The notes beneath the pieces are model-generated. The model was not told the origin of the DNA. It was given only the letters and a program-made list of their open reading frames with translations, and did not search any database. From Thelonectria olida (lineage: Eukaryota; Ascomycota; Sordariomycetes; Hypocreales; Nectriaceae), in NCBI GenBank assembly GCA_020736575.1, contig JAGPYM010000018.1, positions 124,001 to 188,000 on the forward strand: DNA of 64,000 nucleotides. The letters run 5' to 3'. The translations under genes and the position numbers were made by a program. Below, one piece after another: positions 22,122 through 32,606 of this stretch (the stretch's first letter is position 1; each line of letters opens with the position of its first letter).

Positions 22122-23921
22122 ATGGCGCCCGCGCGAATGCATCCCGGCGCTCGCACAACCTCGTCCGGCTCCTTTCACGCCGGCGCGCCAATCCCCTCCC
22201 TCAGCCCCTTCCGACGAAACCCCTCCCATCGCTATCAGACGTTTCCCACGACCCCGCCCAAAACACCGCTGGAGCAGCCGTCTCCTCTCTCCGATGCCAG
22301 CGATTCCGACTCCGAGGCCGACGATGAAGAAACTCCCTTGCCCGTCCGCCAATTGCTCCTTCTGGCCTTTCTGTCCCTCGCCGAACAGACCGCCTTGAAC
22401 TCGATCAGCCCCTATCTGCCCGAAATGGTCAGCGGCATGCCGGGAATCCCTCAGCACGAGATTGGTCTGTACGTCGGCACTCTGGCCAGCGCCTTTGCAT
22501 TGGCGCAGCTGTCGACCAACTTCCTGTGGGGGTACGCCTCCGACGGCATCGGGAGGAAGCCAGTGCTGCTCATGGGAACCTTCTCGCTCATGTGTTGTTT
22601 CTGCGTCTTCGGCTTGTGCAAGCAATATTGGCAGGTTGTCGTTGTCCACGTCGCCATGGGGATGCTCAACGGAAACGCCGCATGCGTTCCCACCGTCTTG
22701 GGCGAGGTCACGGATCGCAGCAACCAGAGTCGCGCATTTACCTATCTTCCCATCATCTACTCGCTTGGTGGCATTACCGGCCCTGCGCTAGGAGGCCTTC
22801 TCGTGAGGACCGGCGCGTCGTACCCCTTCCTCTGGCCCAATATTCTCGCCGCTTCTTTGCTGGCGTTGGCCGTCATTGCCGTGGGAATCTGGTTTGAGGA
22901 GACGCTGGACGAGAACGACGCTGGTTTCGCGAAACCCGCTTGGGTGGAAAAAATTGCTTCCTGGTTCCCCAGCCGGGCGCCCGAGCCCCGGCGAAATTCT
23001 TGGAGTACGCGATGGCCTCGCGGCCGGTCGCAAAACCAACCACTGCTGTCTGGGAGTGATTCCACCTCTGAGGATGAAGACGAAGACGACGAAGAGCATC
23101 ATCACCGCCAACAGAATCGGAGTGACGACGAGCTCAACTCCAAGCTGGGCCATGCAAAGTCTGTTTGGAACGACCTTACAAGCACCACGATCCTCCTCCT
23201 CTGCACCTATCTCTCCTTCCAGCTCTCCAACATTTCGTTCAACAGCCTGTACCCGATTTTTGCCGATTCTCCGCCTCCCGCTGGACGCGACATGGCTCCC
23301 AGCAAGATCGGTGTCAGTCTGAGTGCCGCCGGAGTTGCTACAATCGTCTTCCAAGCATTCTTCTTCCAGCCTCTCAAGGCAAAGACTGGAAATTTAGGAA
23401 CGTATCAACTCGCTCTGCTGGGTATTGGCATTTCGATGATTTTGATGCCCTGGGTCGGGTACACGGACGATGCTCCTCTGTTTGGCGTGGGCAGCGGAAA
23501 GATGTGGCTGTACATTGAACTAGGCGTGATTCTGATCATCAAGAACATTTGCGCCGTGGGGGGTTTATCGAGCGTGATGCTACTGGTAGGACTCGAGCCC
23601 TTTGAGCACCCGCGTTGCAAGTCGCTAACCTTGGCCCAGATCACCAATTCAGCACCCTCAAATGCTAGCTTGGGCGCCCTCAATGGCATCGCCCAGACCC
23701 TTTCGGCGCTCGGTCGAAGCTTTGGTCCCTTCGTTTCAGGCGCGCTTTTTACCTTATCCACGCGAATACACCCCAAAGGCGAAGCGTTGGTATGGAGTTT
23801 GTTCGGAGGTATTTGCCTCCTCGGCTGGGCGGCTTCGCTGTTCATCAAGCGGGCTGGCCTCGAGAGCGACGATTGGGTTGGCTCCGACTCCGAACATCAG
23901 CCCGAAAACGAGACCGCCTGA
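22122..23921 (+). CDS. MFS transporter, DHA1/ZIFL-like
   Basis: A 599-residue single-exon MFS protein. A disordered Ser/Pro-rich N-terminus (about 75 residues) ends in an acidic patch (DSDSEADDEET). The membrane core then starts at LPVRQLLLLAFLSLAEQTALN. MFS motif A is clear: GYASDGIGRKPVLLMG. TM6 and TM7 are separated by a long loop with Asp/Glu and His runs (EDEDEDDEEHHH). The arrangement matches the fungal group including yeast YCR023C and plant zinc-induced-facilitator-like proteins, thought to be proton-coupled exporters; the substrate is unknown. The start is the first in-frame ATG. It separates the two ACS permease/glycosidase pairs and may be unrelated to them. Confidence 0.87.
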   Translation: MAPARMHPGARTTSSGSFHAGAPIPSLSPFRRNPSHRYQTFPTTPPKTPLEQPSPLSDASDSDSEADDEETPLPVRQLLLLAFLSLAEQTALNSISPYLPEMVSGMPGIPQHEIGLYVGTLASAFALAQLSTNFLWGYASDGIGRKPVLLMGTFSLMCCFCVFGLCKQYWQVVVVHVAMGMLNGNAACVPTVLGEVTDRSNQSRAFTYLPIIYSLGGITGPALGGLLVRTGASYPFLWPNILAASLLALAVIAVGIWFEETLDENDAGFAKPAWVEKIASWFPSRAPEPRRNSWSTRWPRGRSQNQPLLSGSDSTSEDEDEDDEEHHHRQQNRSDDELNSKLGHAKSVWNDLTSTTILLLCTYLSFQLSNISFNSLYPIFADSPPPAGRDMAPSKIGVSLSAAGVATIVFQAFFFQPLKAKTGNLGTYQLALLGIGISMILMPWVGYTDDAPLFGVGSGKMWLYIELGVILIIKNICAVGGLSSVMLLVGLEPFEHPRCKSLTLAQITNSAPSNASLGALNGIAQTLSALGRSFGPFVSGALFTLSTRIHPKGEALVWSLFGGICLLGWAASLFIKRAGLESDDWVGSDSEHQPENETA

Positions 23922-24218
23922 GTGGTTATCTACTCACACATACACGTATATATAGGAGACGATGGTAAGGGTGCGTTTATGAGATCACGTCATAGACGAG
24001 GTGTAACGGCGCAAACGGGGAGGCATTTTGAATAGATGATGATTCAATAACGAAGCAGCGAGAACCGAATAGACTCGGTCTCTTAGTTAATTGTTTGAAT
24101 AGATGGTTTTCATTTTCACAAGAACAAATAATAAATACTCGGAAAGCTTTTGCATGGCCATAACTCGTCACAGTTCGTCATGAATCCTTCCATCTTCTAT
24201 CGCCCACGCCACAAGCTC

Positions 24219-26027
24219 CTAGTACGAATATCGGAAATGAGGGTTTTTCTGCACAAAACTGTCAGCAAAGCGAGAATAAGATGGCTCATGAGGCAACTCA
24301 CTCGGTCCGTAACATCTTCAAACGCATGAGTCAAGTTAGTATCCGCGACAACCTCACCACTCGCGACCTGGGCGTCTCGCCGCTTGTTCTGCAGCACGTA
24401 ATACGTTCGGAGAGAAAAGAGCACAATCTCCAAGAGAACAAAGCAACCTAGCACAATGGACAGCGCGAGGAAGTATCGCGGCGCGTCCTGGTCGCGGAAA
24501 CATTGAGGACCGATGGAATTGCCAACTGCCCAGAAAATGAAGTTGCTCGCGATGACGATGGACTTCTTGGTCGAGCCGGCCACATTGCGGGATACGAGGG
24601 CCAGGGCGAGGCCGGAGCACGCCCAGAACGAGTACATGATGTAGTACGCGAGTAGCAGCCCGACGCGCTTCGACGGGTGGAACGGCACCGAGATGAGGAC
24701 GACGGTGCCCGCGATGGTCGGGAGGACGGCGAGCATCATGGCAATTGTTGTTTGCTTGAAGCGGCGGTCGATGTACGCGGAGCTGATCATGACAATCATC
24801 ATAATAGCGCCAATTACCATTTGCAGGAGCTGCGTCTCCCAGGTTGAAAAGCCGAAAGACTTGACAATGATGTTTGCGTACGCGCCGAGACCGCCCGATG
24901 GAAGAGTCGTGAGGAGTTGGATGAGGGCGAACGCCCACACTGTTTTGCAATTAGCCCCCATTTACATACTAGACCGCCATCGAATAATAGTACTTACGTT
25001 GGGGGTCAGTGAAGGCATCCCAAACTTGTTCCTTTCGAAACACGCGGCTCTGAAGTCCGGTTTGGTTCTCTCTCACCCGCTCAATCATGAGCTTCTTGTC
25101 GTCCTCGGTCCAGCACTTTGCCTTCATGGGCGAATCGGGCATCCAGAAAAGGACGAAAAGGCCCCAAAATACGGTGAAGATTCCATATGTCATGAACAGG
25201 GCTTGCCACGACTTGATCGGTGAAGAGTCGGGGACGAAGGAGAAACCAAAGGCACACAGGCCGCCGATGATTTGCTGCAAGCCGTTCATCATGTACCAGA
25301 AGATGATGGTGGATGCTTGCTCTTCTCGCTTGTACCTGCGCTCCGGGTCAACACACTAAAAATCGAAGCATTGTCGTTGAGAGGTTCTCACCAGATGGAC
25401 GAGAGAAGGACAAAGGTCGGCTGACACGCCGCCTCGAAGCCGCCCAGGAGACCACGGAGCGAGACGAGGGTAGCAAAATTCTTTGCGACGGCATGCAGGG
25501 CAAGCGTGGCACCCCAAAGAGTGATGTTGATGGCGAGCCACTTGGCAATGGGCACGCGCTGGATGATGTAGTTTTCCTACATATCGTCAGCAAGCAATCG
25601 GGCACAACTGTGAGATGTGCACTCAGTTACGAACAGGATACTCCACGCAAAGCACCACAAGATAGATCACGGTAGTTAACCATGAGTACTGCATTGTTAG
25701 CATGGCGCAATCAAACCGAGGTCTCACAGCGCTTACTTGGTTGTCCTTGAGATTCGCATCGTCAATGATGCCCATGATCGAGGCAAACGACATGGTTCCC
25801 TTATCAAGCGACTGGATAAAATATGTCACCATCATAACGACAAGAATTCGCTTGTCAATCATCTTCTTTAGACGCGAGTTCGTCTCCTTGTCGATATCGA
25901 TCCTGGCCTCGGCGGCATATTGGGCAACTTCTCGGTCGACGAGATCGTAGTTGGTACGGTTCTTGCCGGGTTCTTCCACCTCGGTCGCGTCAGCGCCAGC
26001 ACTGGCGACCGTTTCGAGGTCCTTCAT
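24219..26027 (-). CDS. MFS anion:cation symporter (Dal5 type), copy B
   Basis: Six exons on the minus strand (25737-26027, 25635-25688, 25392-25576, 24998-25335, 24302-24939, 24219-24248) give 511 residues. The protein is clearly paralogous to the permease at 16315: both have DKR then TYF at TM1, YSWLTT at exon 2, YMMNG.QQI.GG, WMPDSPM and SRNVAG.TKK, and both end in a RY-S/V-Y tail. Only the first intron position, before YSWLTT, is shared; the others differ. The last exon codes for nine residues. The gene is divergent from a GH115 enzyme, paralleling copy A with GH105, so glucuronate-bearing xylo-oligosaccharides or glucuronate are possible substrates. That is inference from context; the family is certain. 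Confidence 0.9.
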
Positions 26028-27234
26028 TGTGATTGTATTAGGTCCAGGCTCGGGAGGACAAGTGGTGATAGGTAGGAAGAGGACAGACAGGAGACGATCG
26101 CGGTCTCAAGGTAGGACCCGGTCACTTCTTTATAGACAACTGATCACCTTTAGGTACCTACGGATCTACTATGGTCTAACAAGCCAACCTAGGTGCTACG
26201 TTACAGGTCTTCTGGGGTGAAGTCGTTCGTCATCGCAAGGGTCACTACTCATAACACGGCAAGAATTCCTCGCACCTGAGTCAGTGTACGGCGATATTTA
26301 TTGGACCTCGGCGCTCCGAAGAGTAGTGTCCATCCTCAGACTCTGGTGCATGCATCCGGGGTAGCATTCCGGGGTAAGGTGACTCTGTTGGGGGCGGGGC
26401 GGGGTGAGGGGACTTGGTCTGTGGAGTGCCGGGGAAACGAGTCTGGGGAATAAGGGGAGGGAGGATGACGCCAGCTCGTCCGATGCACGAGTGTCATATT
26501 TTAGGGGAATTGGAGGGAAAAGATCATTCAGAGGGATAATGGATAATCCTTTGTCAAGATATCGGACAAAGGGTCACTTAGATTATAGTCTTCGCCCTTC
26601 AGAAGGACATAAGTTGGAGACGATTCGGAGAAGCAAAGCCAAGACAGAAGAACCAGGACACCCATGCTGCAGCGGCATTGCAACGCGGGACATGTATTTC
26701 TCCCTTAGACATGGAGGGTGTCAAGGAAACAGGAAATAGGAAACCATAAGCGCCCGTTACTCGGCTCTTCTCTTTTCCCCGATGCCACCAACCGTCAGGC
26801 AAGGATCTTCTTCAAAGTATGTCTCCACGGGAACCCGGGGAAACAGGACCATTTACAGAGATCACCAGTCTTCATCCTGCTTCTGGCCTCATCTCCACAT
26901 TTCCCCCTCTCATCGTCCCCTGCCATGCCCCCAATATCTTTGCCTCCTATTGTCCAATGACATTCAGATCCCTTCGGCGTGATACGTAAGTTGGGCTCAT
27001 GGGCCGACTCCGGCCTGCTTTGACTATGTGGGCCTGCCGCCTTTTCTCGGTCTTCTCGGCCGAACGTTCCCAGGCACTATTAGAGTAAATGATATCTCTG
27101 GTTGGAAGAATGGACACACACAGTCTTATCCCACCCATGTAATCATCCAACCTCATTCTACTTACACTCTGGAGCCGAGACGCATCAGTATTACACCCCT
27201 GTCTCGAGATCCTAGCGTTCTCACCGAGTTTACC
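26028..27234. promoter_or_regulatory. Shared divergent promoter of ACS permease B and GH115
   Basis: 1.2 kb between divergent starts. It contains the densest CreA-like cluster of the window (26356-26449). The GH115 frame is open back to 27028 but has no ATG there. Nothing else is recognised. Confidence 0.6.
26356..26449. promoter_or_regulatory. Dense CreA/Cre1-like site cluster
   Basis: Seven plus-strand matches to SYGGRG fall within 94 bp: CCGGGG at 26356, 26369 and 26429, GCGGGG at 26394 and 26399, GTGGAG at 26421 and CTGGGG at 26444. They lie about 330-420 bp from the permease start and 790-880 bp from the GH115 start. Confidence 0.5.
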
Positions 27235-30200
27235 ATGTTTGAAGAAAGGTTTATCGAATTCGCTCCTGCGGCCGGTTCGGTTGACCTGTCGCGAGCCTGC
27301 ATAACGATTGATAGCTCAGATAAACCTGGAATTCAAAGGGCTGCTCGAGACTTGGCCGAAGACTTTGCTCGAGTTACCAAAAAAGACCCCAGTCAAGTCG
27401 TCTTGGTGGACGGTACAAACAACGCCATAGATGTTCAGGCCCCAACAGCAATCATCGTGGGGAGCATAGAATCAAGCCGCATTCTACAAGATCTCCAAGA
27501 GAAGGGGAAACTGGATGTCGCCAGTATTTCTGGAAAGTGGGAGTCGTTCATAACCGCAGTTGTTGACCGCCCTTTTCCTGCATGCGAGAGTGCTCTCGTG
27601 ATAGCTGGGAGCGATACAAGAGGTGCCATTTTTGGCATCTACACTCTCTCTGAGCAGATTGGCGTTTCCCCGTGAGCTTCACCATGCCGTTCCTATTATT
27701 TCCAAAATTCTGACCTTGAAGTCAAGCTGGTATTGGTGGGCAGATGTGCCAACACAACAGCACGCGAGCATATATGCCACCAACAAGGTCACGATAAGCG
27801 CTGAACCAAGTGTCCGATACCGAGGCATCTTTCTCAACGATGAAGCACCGGCATTGACGGGCTGGGTTCTCGAGAAGTTCGGCAAGTACAACTCGGAGTT
27901 TTATAAGAAAGTCTTCGAGTTGCTCCTCAGGCTCAAGGTAGAGAATAACGAATCATCCCAATCACATCGGGAGGCTAAAATATGGTAGGCCAACTTCCTC
28001 TGGCCCGCGATGTGGCCTGGTTACCCAAACCCAGGCGCATCATTCTTCGTCGACGACCCAGAGAACCAGAGACTCGCAGATGAGTACGGCATCGTGATAT
28101 CTACCTCTCACCACGAACCAATGCAACGCCTCTCCAATGAATGGTTCGGCGAGAATCCCGACGGAAGCTGGAACTGGTTGACAAACAAGGAGAAAATCAC
28201 CGCCTTCTTCGAGCACGGAGCGAGTCGAGCCCAAGGCTACGAGTCATATTTTACACTCGGTATGAGAGGCGAGTATGACAAGAAGATGGTTTGCGAAGAT
28301 CCTGCTGCGGTTGTTCAGGACGTGATTGATGCTCAGAGAAGCGTGATTCAAAAGGTGTATGGGCGCCAGGACGCGGTACCGCGTGAGTTGATGCCATATC
28401 AGTGTTGAGTTCAGCATTGCCTAACCATATCTTCAGAGTTGTTTGCCATCTACAAGGAAGTCCAATCTCTGTTCGAGAGTGGACGCCTTCGTATCCCTGA
28501 AGACGTGACTCTCCTCTTCCAGGATGACAATTTCGGCACAGTCCGCCGGCTGCCGACACAGAAAGAATCACAGAGAGCTGGCGGAGCAGGGGTAAGAGCT
28601 CATCAGGATGGAAGCGAAAGCCGCTGCTAATCATTCATCAGCTCTACTTTCATCTAGAGTACGTAGGAAGCCCTCGTAGCTATAAGTGGATCAACAGCAA
28701 CTCTTTAGTGAGTCGATGCTGTCATCGGAGAACAGGACCTTTTGCTAATGACTTGTATCAAGGGCAAAATATGGCATCAGTTAACGCAGGCTTACCAACA
28801 TAATGCCAGGCAGATCTGGATCTTCAACGTTGGCGACCTGAAACCACTCGAAGTCCCGATCACCTTTGCAATGGCCCTAGCATGGAACGTCAACCATATC
28901 AAATCCGACAGTCTTCAGGCCTTCTTCCGTGAGGTTGCCCAGCGAGAGTTCGGAGCTGGCCTCGCCGATGAAGTTGGCTCCATCTGGCACCAATATGATC
29001 GTCTCGTGGCACTCAGAAAGCACGAGCACATCGAGCCCGAGTCCTTCTCCATACTCCATTACAACGAGGCAGATCTCATTTTGGATCGTTGGAGACAATT
29101 GCTTGAGCTAGCAGAGACCACACACGCCCGCACCTCTGAAGAGCAAAAGGCAGCTTCCTTCCAGCTCATCCTGCACCCGGTGAAGGCATCCTTCATCTAT
29201 GTCTCGCTGCAAGTGACTCGAGCAAGGAATCAGCTCTATGCTCGCCAAAGACGAAACTCTGCAAACAAGGCGGCACAAGACGCCCTCGACCTTTTCGACG
29301 CCGACTTCGATCTCTCTGAAGAGTACCATTCCCTCTTGAACCGCAAGTGGAACCACATCATGATGCAAACGCACTATGGTTACGAGGAGACCTGGCATGC
29401 GCCCTCGCGAGATATGATTAGTGGCTTGGGCTTTGTCCAAAAGCGCCAAAACTCCAACCCAATCGTTGGCCAAATGGGTGTAGCCGTCGAAGGCCATGAG
29501 GGCGTTCGACCGGGCCGCATCAACGAAGAGTCCGAGCGAACACATCCCAGCAGACGAGATCTCGTCCCGGGCCTGACCCTGGGACCGATGAGCTACTACG
29601 GGCCAGAAACGCGCTGGTTCGAGGTCTTTACGCGCGGGGTTCCGGATATTCACTGGTCAGCTTCAACATCCTACGACTGGATTCGGCTGTCTATCACCAA
29701 AGGGCTTCTTGTTCCGGGGCGTGATGATGATCGCTGCCAAGTCTCCATCGACTGGGGACAGGTGCCCGAAGGCTTCAACCAGGAAGTTCTAATCACCATT
29801 CGGTCTGAAGAAGGGGACTTTGAGCATGTCCATCTTCCCATTAACAATCGTCGCGTCCCGAGCACGTTTCACGGCGGATTCGTCGAAGCAGGCGGTTTCG
29901 TCTCAATGCCCGCAACAGGCTGCAGTGTCAAGCCCCCCTATCTTGCCCTTCCTGATGCGGGTCGGCTTGAGACTGGCTCTGTGACTCTTTTCCCTGGCAA
30001 TGGTGAGAACGAGGTGCTCCCATTTTTGGAATACCCATTCTACCTGTTTTCGGAGACATCCAAGGGAAGCATCGTGCTTTACTTCAGCACCACGCTGGAC
30101 TTTTCACCTGAGGACACGATGACATACGACCTACAACTTGACGAGGTTTCTGGCACAACTCATCCACTTCAGAAGACCACGCCCGAGAGTCTCAAGAATG

Positions 30201-30421
30201 CGGCGGACCTGGGCTGGGCGTCGGCTGATGGCTGGTTCGAGGCGGCATCTGACAACGTTTGGGTTCGGAAACATGAATTCGCTGGACACAACTTGAATCC
30301 GGGGGCACACACACTGAGAGTGAAACTCAAACATTCAAACATGGTATTGGAAAAGATTGTTATCGATTGTGGTGGCGTCTTCCCGAGCTACTTGGGACCG
30401 CCGCTCAGTTGCGAGGCTTGA
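27235..30421 (+). CDS. GH115 xylan alpha-1,2-glucuronidase, apparently intracellular
   Basis: Six exons (27235-27671, 27727-27937, 27989-28382, 28437-28591, 28642-28707, 28763-30421) give 973 residues, a normal GH115 length. Family blocks appear in order: SDTRGAIFGIYTLSEQIGVS, PWYWWADVP, ANFLWPAMWPGY, SFFVDDPENQRLADEYGIVI, STSHHEPMQRL, LLFQDDNFGTVRRLP and WIFNVGDLKPLE. GH115 enzymes remove 4-O-methyl-glucuronic acid side groups from xylan and its oligomers. The protein opens directly into the N-terminal domain with no signal peptide, unlike the typical secreted fungal GH115. Two introns end in AAG (27726, 28762) rather than the usual YAG, but frame and homology fit. Divergent permease B may supply the substrate. 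Confidence 0.92.
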
Positions 30422-31277
30422 TGCCCACAACATGTTTTCTCATTGGCTTTGACGGGTTCCCTTCTCATTTCCTAATGAATTCCATCTTTCATCCATCCCA
30501 CAATTCAAACATAGGGTCCCAGGGTGGTCCCCGTCTTACCATGCTCAATTGCACGCGTCACTATTTCACGAGTGCTGGAGTAAACCCATCTCCCCAGGGC
30601 TCGCAAGCCAGCACGCCTATGTCCGGTACATGAATCCCAATGTGAAGCCTCCCGTTCGCGTCAACCAGGTGTTCCTAGCGCAGCCAGTGTTGATTCGTCT
30701 CTCCAATCAACGATTCCAGCAACTGGAATGACCTTGGCTGGTTTGGTCGTCCCTCTTCTTTCCATTCGTCGTCACGCGGGCAAGCCTGGGTGAACTTGCA
30801 GTCGCTGCCGTAGAACCTCCCGCGTGGGGGGTCTCTTGGCTTTGGAAGAGGCCCAAACTGCTTGTAGAGGCTAGAGTCAATGAACCACACGGTCCCGACG
30901 GCGCCGAATACCCGGGCTTTGAGAAGGTTGAGAATGAGCTGGATAAATGGTTTGTCGGGGATGGAGCCCTGCACGACCTCCATGTCGTGAAGCGGAGATA
31001 GTTCGAAGCAATGTGTGCAATACGATGCTGGTCATGGGGGAAGATTGTGCTGTGTTCCAACCTTGGCTTGCTCAATGCACCCATTTCGAAGGGCATTTAT
31101 TTCAATGTCGATGTGAAGGCGCCCCATATTGATACTATGGCGGCCCATCTGGCTGCCTGCAGCCTTAAACATTCGGCGTTGCTGCCTGAAGACTTCATCA
31201 TTCCACGTTACTGACAGCACGCACATTGACTTAATAACACTTTGCAAATCAATTCGCCCAATATCATTGCTTTCAAG
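30422..31277. other. Intergenic with a doubtful coding remnant
   Basis: It lies between the GH115 stop and the F-box-like gene. The minus strand carries the only coding-like signal (30675-30983, separate entry). Otherwise it holds UTR and promoter sequence. Confidence 0.45.
30675..30983 (-). pseudogene. Possible coding remnant, unknown
   Basis: A 102-codon open frame has protein-like composition (IPDKPFIQLILNLLKARVFG, then VGTVWFIDSSLYKQFGPLP). The frame continues upstream without ATG to about 31030, and a different frame (INALRNGCIEQAKVGTQHNL) takes over there. This could be the end of a multi-exon gene, a decayed gene or chance. I do not recognise the family. Confidence 0.25.
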
Positions 31278-32606
31278 ATGGCTCCTGAGTCCATTATGCG
31301 CGAGATCGCCGGTGTTAGAGATCTCATACAAACCATCGCCCGTAAGAAACCTGACGATGAAGAGGCACAGTTCCAAGCGCGAGCTGCCGCCGCGTTCTGC
31401 GAGTCCGAAACCTTTCCTCTTGACGAAGACACGGTGGCAGAACAACGGCCGCATTTTGGCCATGATTCGCGCAGCCAGATCCAGATGGAGCTGCCCCCCG
31501 AAGTGTACCGAGTCATCTTTGACCACATTGAAGACTTCGATTCTGAGTCACGTCACAAAACTCTCATCGCAGTCGCTTCCACATGTAAGACAATGCAGGC
31601 ACTCGCGGAACCACACATTTACGCCTATCCTCGAGCCCTCGATACCGTGGATCGACTAAATCGCTTTGCATTCGTTTTGGCGATAAAGCCTCATCTTGCG
31701 AAGCTTGTGCGGTCACTGCACTTGGACTGGACGTCCAGTCCCTATACTAGTAGTTGGTTGTTCACCAACATTGCGGCTGCCTGTTCAAACCTCAAAGAAC
31801 TCTCTGTTGAACGCAAGCAGAATGCTTCCGAACTTGATCGAATCGGCCACGAGGATGTGTTCGTCTTGGCAGCTTTGCTCGACGCATGCCCTCACGTCAC
31901 TTCTTTCTCGTACTCGAGCTTCGTTGAATGGAGACCCGAGGAGAGGCGTTACGGAAACCTAACGCGGACGAAGCTCTTGAGAGGTTGCCGAGAAAATGAG
32001 CGATTCAGAACATTTGCAAGGTTTGCGTCACAGTTGGTTGAACTGACGCTTCGCGGTCAAGTCCAATGGCTATTGGAAGTGCTCATTCCCCACGTTGCGT
32101 CCAGCCTGAGGTCCTTGAATCTGGGCACTGTGGGCCATGATATCGACTTCAACCTGAACCCCGGTCTTCTCAGCAACGTCTCTCGTCAGAGTCCCTATCT
32201 CGACAGGCTGGAGGTTCAGTGCGCGATGCCCAATGCGACCGATTTGGAGGAGGCTTGTAGGGCATGGGGAGCATCGCTTCGAACGCTGCGTGTCTTTAGT
32301 ATTGAGAATGCTGATGATTGGATTCCGCGAGTGATCCCTTCTCTGGTAGTCTTGAAAGCGCTCTCTCTGGGACTGGGTTGTCACGTTTCCATCAGAAATC
32401 TCGGCATCATAGCTGCATCACTTCCAACTCAACGTTTCACGTCACTTTCCTTTGGAGATGTGCAAGACCCAGGGGCCGCACGAGACCTGGTCGCGACTCA
32501 AACTGAACTAGACAATTGTCTCGTCAGAATCACCCAGTCTCACTCGATAACCTTGAGAGATCTGGAGATCAACTCAGGCGAAGTGAAGTTGGGGAGGGTG
32601 TTGTAA
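31278..32606 (+). CDS. F-box-like protein with leucine-rich C-terminal part
   Basis: A 442-residue intronless protein. After an N-terminal helical stretch, the segment MELPPEVYRVIFDHIEDF, with VASTCKTMQALAEPHIYAYP about 20 residues later, has the L-P-x-E-hydrophobic pattern of a fungal F-box. The rest shows leucine-rich steps (LKELSVERK, LVELTLRGQ, LRSLNLGTVG, LRTLRVFSI, LKALSLGLG) as in F-box/LRR-type substrate adaptors of SCF ubiquitin ligases. The target is unknown. The start is the first in-frame ATG in a good context; the frame upstream starts only at TTG. The F-box is divergent, hence the moderate confidence in function. Confidence 0.75.
   Translation: MAPESIMREIAGVRDLIQTIARKKPDDEEAQFQARAAAAFCESETFPLDEDTVAEQRPHFGHDSRSQIQMELPPEVYRVIFDHIEDFDSESRHKTLIAVASTCKTMQALAEPHIYAYPRALDTVDRLNRFAFVLAIKPHLAKLVRSLHLDWTSSPYTSSWLFTNIAAACSNLKELSVERKQNASELDRIGHEDVFVLAALLDACPHVTSFSYSSFVEWRPEERRYGNLTRTKLLRGCRENERFRTFARFASQLVELTLRGQVQWLLEVLIPHVASSLRSLNLGTVGHDIDFNLNPGLLSNVSRQSPYLDRLEVQCAMPNATDLEEACRAWGASLRTLRVFSIENADDWIPRVIPSLVVLKALSLGLGCHVSIRNLGIIAASLPTQRFTSLSFGDVQDPGAARDLVATQTELDNCLVRITQSHSITLRDLEINSGEVKLGRVL

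Noticed and set aside
16315..26027. ACS permeases A and B as a fresh tandem duplication
   Set aside because: Intron positions differ widely, and two unrelated genes lie between them.
26999..27090. Possible upstream signal-peptide exon for GH115 (ATG at 26999, short hydrophobic frame)
   Set aside because: It is in another frame, and I could not find a good donor/acceptor pair joining it to the GH115 exon. The hydrophobic stretch is weak.
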